Source: Methanohalobium sp046546175
GTDB taxonomy: Archaea; Halobacteriota; Methanosarcinia; Methanosarcinales; Methanosarcinaceae
NCBI RefSeq assembly: GCF_046546175.1
Contig: NZ_JBKGYF010000031.1
Coordinates: 1-17,933 of the forward strand
Direction of reading: 5' to 3'
DNA: 17,933 nt
Positions 15,292 through 17,933 of the stretch are shown here, one piece after another; positions within the stretch are counted from its first letter, which is position 1; the number at the start of each line of letters is the position of its first letter. A program made the translations under genes and the position numbers. Below the pieces are notes generated by a model that did no database searches, was not told the DNA's origin, and worked only from the letters and a program-made list of their open reading frames with translations.

Positions 15292-15528
15292 TCAGTGATA
15301 ATTATCAGAAGTTTCAAGCTTGAATATAACTCCCATATCCTGCAGACTGAGATGGACTTTATCTCCAAATTCCAGGACTTCATATACATCTACATTTTCT
15401 CCCCAATCATACACGTAATCATAGGGACCCTGTATCGGCTGGAATCCAAGTGACATGAGTCTGTTTTTTATTTCTGAAGGTGTAGCTCCTCCATCACTGT
15501 TATACCATATCAAAAGATAGGTTTTCAT
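15292..15528 (-). CDS. Uncharacterised 78-residue protein
   Basis: I recognise no characterised family, though the sequence looks like a short conserved archaeal protein. The strand KTYLLIWYNS, helix TPSEIKNRLMSLGF, strand QGPYDYVYDWG, then VDVYEVLEFGDKVHLSLQDMGVIFKLET fits a small alpha/beta fold. There are many Tyr and Trp residues (YDYVYDW), and no cysteine, signal peptide or membrane helix. The start has the strongest local ribosome site, GGTGAT at 15534-15539 on the minus strand, 5 bp from the ATG, so this is likely translated. It is a single gene between the phosphodiesterase (convergent) and the rpa-associated gene. Function unknown. Confidence 0.75.
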   Translation of the reverse strand: MKTYLLIWYNSDGGATPSEIKNRLMSLGFQPIQGPYDYVYDWGENVDVYEVLEFGDKVHLSLQDMGVIFKLETSDNYH

Positions 15529-15590
15529 ATTTCATCACCACTTTATATATTTGCTTTTTTATTTATCATAGTTTTGGTTATCAAATTGTG

Positions 15591-15599
15591 AAAAAAAAA
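15591..15599 (-). terminator. Oligo-T terminator after the rpa operon
   Basis: Nine T's on the minus strand lie about 55 bp past the stop of the rpa-associated gene, with no coding sequence between. This should end the rpa transcript before the 78-residue gene. Confidence 0.6.
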
Positions 15600-15655
15600 T
15601 GAGCATCAACCAAGTGCTAATTCACACATGATAGACGCAAAACAGGATATGTTTT

Positions 15656-16222
15656 TTATTCGGTTTCTTTAAGGGACTGCAGTGCCTGACGAACCATTTC
15701 ATAATAGTGATTTTTATCAGGGTTGTAGTGATCTACAGCTTTTTTGATGTTTGGGTCATCACAACCAAGAGATTTGATGCGCTCAAGGGTATGTTTTGCT
15801 GCATCCATGACCCACATATCCCGGGTATCTCCATCAACCACATTTATTGATTCAGGCCGAACTGAAGTTATAACATCACCTTCATCTGTAGTATAGGTAT
15901 TTGGTTTCCCCACGATTGCTACAAATGCAGGTTTTTCACATTCAGAAAGGACCTGTGCAGCTTCCGGTTGATATTGACCGGCGTAGATCAAAAAAGACCC
16001 TGTTGGGTCTGAAACACGTCCCCTGAGAAACTCCGATTCGGTACCTATATCTTCTGTTTCTGTAAGTGTCCCTACAATAAAAAGTCGGTTTACCTTTGCA
16101 CCTGTAGGAGTTAAAAGATACTGTGGAGAATACTGATCTTCACCGTCTTTAAATGTCAGATTGGATTCCTTGAATTCCTGAGCAAATACACGTTTTGCAA
16201 CTTCTCTAATAAATGCCGCCAT
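15656..16222 (-). CDS. RPA-associated protein (COG3390 type)
   Basis: This 188-residue protein is of the euryarchaeal RPA-associated family, encoded next to rpa genes and thought to work with RPA in single-stranded DNA handling. An OB-fold-like segment runs from about residue 35 to 125: a strand pair with KVNRLFIVGTLTETEDIG, then FLRGRVSDPTGSFLIYAGQYQPEA, and FVAIVGKP. A C-terminal helical region (MWVMDAAKHTLERIKSLG, HYYEMVRQALQSLKE) follows. It starts directly at the end of rpa (TAA-ATG), with a GAGGTGG Shine-Dalgarno site inside the last codons of rpa (AEVV), so translation is coupled. In Haloferax the corresponding pair is rpa3-rpap3; matching to that numbering is by context only. Confidence 0.88.
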   Translation of the reverse strand: MAAFIREVAKRVFAQEFKESNLTFKDGEDQYSPQYLLTPTGAKVNRLFIVGTLTETEDIGTESEFLRGRVSDPTGSFLIYAGQYQPEAAQVLSECEKPAFVAIVGKPNTYTTDEGDVITSVRPESINVVDGDTRDMWVMDAAKHTLERIKSLGCDDPNIKKAVDHYNPDKNHYYEMVRQALQSLKETE

Positions 16223-17158
16223 TTATACCACCTCAGCTGAGGCAATGAGTTCATCAAGAGCATTTTCATCAAACCTTGATTGCTGTTCAATTGACTCTAC
16301 CAAGACATACCGGTCAAGTTTTGGACCTGTGATTGTGTAATATTTACCCATAAGTTTACTTTTCAAATATTCAAGAACTACACTCGGATCAAGTGCTTCT
16401 GATGCCATGGATTTGGCACTATCAAGGGTTATATCACCAATATATTCGGTCATCTCCCGGTTCAAAAGTGCCTCATGTACAGATTCACCATCATCCAGAA
16501 CAGCTTTAATCCTTAAATCATAGACCCCCTCAACTTTCCCGTGTTCCGGGCAGGCTCCTTTTGACAGCGGACGATTACATTCTGGACATCGTTTTATAAG
16601 CCCTGACCCTGATTGCATATCGACCATTGCTCCACTCACAGTAACCGAGGACGTCCCAATTTCTATATCCTCATCGATTTCCTCTATACCACTTGTCCTG
16701 TTAAAGTTAATCTGGAATTTACCGTTCCACTCATCAACTACAACATTTCTGAACTGATAGGTTTTACCTTCCTCTACTTCTGGAAGATTTGCATTAGCCC
16801 AATTTACAAATTTGATTGTACTGGTTGGGTCTCCTACTATACCTACTTGCGATATAGATTCGTGAGAATTATCCCAGATCTGGAGTACTTTAGCCTTGAC
16901 ATTGACCCATTTACCATCTTCCACTAGGTCTTTGATATTAACAAGGGGTGTTTCCATCTGACTTCCATAGAATTCATTTCTTGGTATGTTATGTTCCTTC
17001 AAAAAATAGTTCGTGACACTTCTTCGTGCTTCACTCATAGGAACTTTGAACTTGGAAGTTAATTTATTAAGTCTTTCTTCGATTTCTTCCTGTGGAATGT
17101 CTACACCAAAATCAGAAAACCTATCTCTGATTTCTTTTGCTGTTTCTTTTTCATCCAT
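16223..17158 (-). CDS. Replication protein A, zinc-finger type (RPA3-like single-stranded DNA-binding protein)
   Basis: This is an archaeal RPA of 311 residues that should bind single-stranded DNA in replication, repair and recombination. An N-terminal helical segment (about 1-60), an OB fold (about 65-155: WVNVKAKVLQIWD, GIVGDPTSTIKFVNW, GKTYQFRNVVVDEW, KFQINFN), and a second OB fold (about 165-300) can be seen. The second fold contains a zinc finger with C191, C194, C203 and H206 (CPECNRPLSKGACPEH). This layout is that of Methanosarcina RPA3 and Haloferax Rpa3, unlike the four-OB-fold RPA1. The start ATG (17156-17158) has a GGTG about 9 bp upstream, and a TATA box lies 60-70 bp upstream. 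rpa and the associated gene form a two-gene operon. Confidence 0.9.
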   Translation of the reverse strand: MDEKETAKEIRDRFSDFGVDIPQEEIEERLNKLTSKFKVPMSEARRSVTNYFLKEHNIPRNEFYGSQMETPLVNIKDLVEDGKWVNVKAKVLQIWDNSHESISQVGIVGDPTSTIKFVNWANANLPEVEEGKTYQFRNVVVDEWNGKFQINFNRTSGIEEIDEDIEIGTSSVTVSGAMVDMQSGSGLIKRCPECNRPLSKGACPEHGKVEGVYDLRIKAVLDDGESVHEALLNREMTEYIGDITLDSAKSMASEALDPSVVLEYLKSKLMGKYYTITGPKLDRYVLVESIEQQSRFDENALDELIASAEVV

Positions 17159-17220
17159 TGTAATACACCTATTACCTCTTGTTTGTTTTAATTAGAGAGG
17201 CATATAGTGATATGTTTTAT

Positions 17221-17231
17221 TTTTATATAAA
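17221..17231 (-). promoter_or_regulatory. TATA box of the rpa operon
   Basis: TTTATATAAAA on the minus strand, about 65 bp before the rpa ATG, is a consensus archaeal TATA box. A start site near 17200 gives a leader of about 40 nt. Confidence 0.5.
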
Positions 17232-17288
17232 ATTATTCAGCAGAGTGAAAGTATTATTCAGTTTTAAAATCCATACACACCCTGTGAA

Positions 17289-17933
17289 TTATTTTTCAAG
17301 CATATCAGCCACAGCCTTCGCAGAATCCCCTTCACCAATAACAGTAACTACATCATTATACTCAAGAACAAGATCTCCGTGTGCAATAATTGATTCTTCA
17401 TCTCTTCTGACCATTAACATCAGGCTTTCTCTGGGTAATGATAGGTCCTTTACAGTTTTTCCAACAACGGCTGGGTTGGTTACTGTTACTTCCAGAATTT
17501 CGCCTTCACCACCTACCTCACACATGGAGAACATATGAGGTCTGCCTATCATATTATCAAGAACTATAGCCGTTGTCTTGGCAGGGCTCATTGAACGGAT
17601 TTCAAGGTCCCAGAATGCATGAAGGTTTTCCACATCATTTACTCTTGCTACAAGCTGATCCTTTTTGAATCCAAACTTGCTTTTTGCCACCTGACAGACA
17701 AGAAGGTTGGTATTGTCTTTATCTGTAGTGGCAATCACATATTTTGCATTCTCGATCCCTGCGTCTTTGAGAACATTCATGTCTTCCCCATCACCATGAA
17801 CCGCTCTGATTCCTGAATTCATCAATTCATGACATTTTTCTTTTGATGAATCAACAACTACTACATTCTCACCCCGTTTTTCAAGCCTTTTTGCCAACAA
17901 TCTTCCTACATGCCCTCCACCTACAATTAATAC
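17289..17933 (-). CDS. trkA: TrkA-type K+ uptake regulatory protein (RCK domain), 5' end outside window
   Basis: This is a cytoplasmic RCK-type regulatory subunit that binds NAD(H)/ATP and gates a TrkH/KtrB-type potassium channel. The visible 215 residues are open to the right edge, so the start is missing. The first visible residues, VLIVGGGHVGR, form the glycine-rich Rossmann loop (GxGxxG) of the TrkA_N domain; VVVVDSSKEKC, AVHGDGEDMNVLKDAG and YVIATTDKDNTNLLVCQVAK follow in the family order. A TrkA_C domain runs from about residue 135 to the end (EILEVTVTNPAVVGKTVKDLSLP, HGDLVLEYNDVVTVIG). An internal TTG (17898-17900) is not the start because the Rossmann loop precedes it. The full protein should be only slightly longer, as the loop usually begins within the first 10 residues. 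A K+-channel gene is likely upstream, outside the window. Confidence 0.92.
   Translation of the reverse strand, partial: VLIVGGGHVGRLLAKRLEKRGENVVVVDSSKEKCHELMNSGIRAVHGDGEDMNVLKDAGIENAKYVIATTDKDNTNLLVCQVAKSKFGFKKDQLVARVNDVENLHAFWDLEIRSMSPAKTTAIVLDNMIGRPHMFSMCEVGGEGEILEVTVTNPAVVGKTVKDLSLPRESLMLMVRRDEESIIAHGDLVLEYNDVVTVIGEGDSAKAVADMLEK

Noticed and set aside
1..17933. CRISPR array, insertion sequence, tRNA/rRNA gene, toxin-antitoxin or phage remnant
   Set aside because: I looked for spaced direct repeats, transposase motifs, tRNA-like cloverleaf segments and typical small toxins and found none that hold up. The window looks like ordinary chromosome.

Overview
The window reads as chromosome of a methanogenic archaeon, most likely order Methanosarcinales; the genus cannot be fixed from the sequence. 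The evidence is archaeal information-processing genes (a KEOPS Cgi121 subunit, archaeal-type leucyl-tRNA synthetase, a replication protein A gene followed directly by its associated-protein gene), a pyruvoyl-dependent arginine decarboxylase, AT-rich spacers with archaeal TATA boxes, oligo-T terminators, and Shine-Dalgarno sites of the GGAG/GGTGAT kind. There is no CRISPR array, insertion sequence, tRNA or rRNA gene, and gene order looks like ordinary vertically inherited core chromosome.

Layout. 1-2849 (minus): cgi121, a class II fructose-1,6-bisphosphatase (glpX-like), and a MiaB/CDKAL1-type tRNA methylthiotransferase that runs off the left edge. KEOPS makes t6A37 in tRNA and the methylthiotransferase turns t6A into ms2t6A, so two steps of one modification pathway flank a gluconeogenic enzyme. 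3088-7227 (plus): thrC and leuS, 27 bp apart. 7228-9325: an AT-rich, gene-poor stretch with a DMT-family permease (7676-8521), an unrecognised 94-residue protein (8824-9108), a palindrome and two oligo-T terminators. 9326-11134 (plus): a membrane sensor histidine kinase without a response regulator beside it. 11140-12567 (minus): a winged-helix-like protein of unknown function ending in a PCNA-binding-like tail, then a nitrilase-superfamily amidohydrolase that converges on the kinase with a 5-bp gap.

12766-13257 (plus): pyruvoyl arginine decarboxylase, the source of agmatine. 13429-15271 (plus): a tight operon of two DNA-binding-type regulators (overlapping ATGA) and a YfcE/MJ0936-like metallophosphodiesterase. 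15292-15528 (minus): a small uncharacterised protein. 15656-17158 (minus): rpa and the rpa-associated gene, abutting as TAA-ATG. 17289-17933 (minus): a TrkA-type K+ channel/transporter regulatory subunit cut by the right edge.

Nothing here is clearly a new defence or mobile system. The least explained pieces are the regulator-regulator-phosphodiesterase operon, the PIP-tailed protein, and the isolated 94-residue gene.
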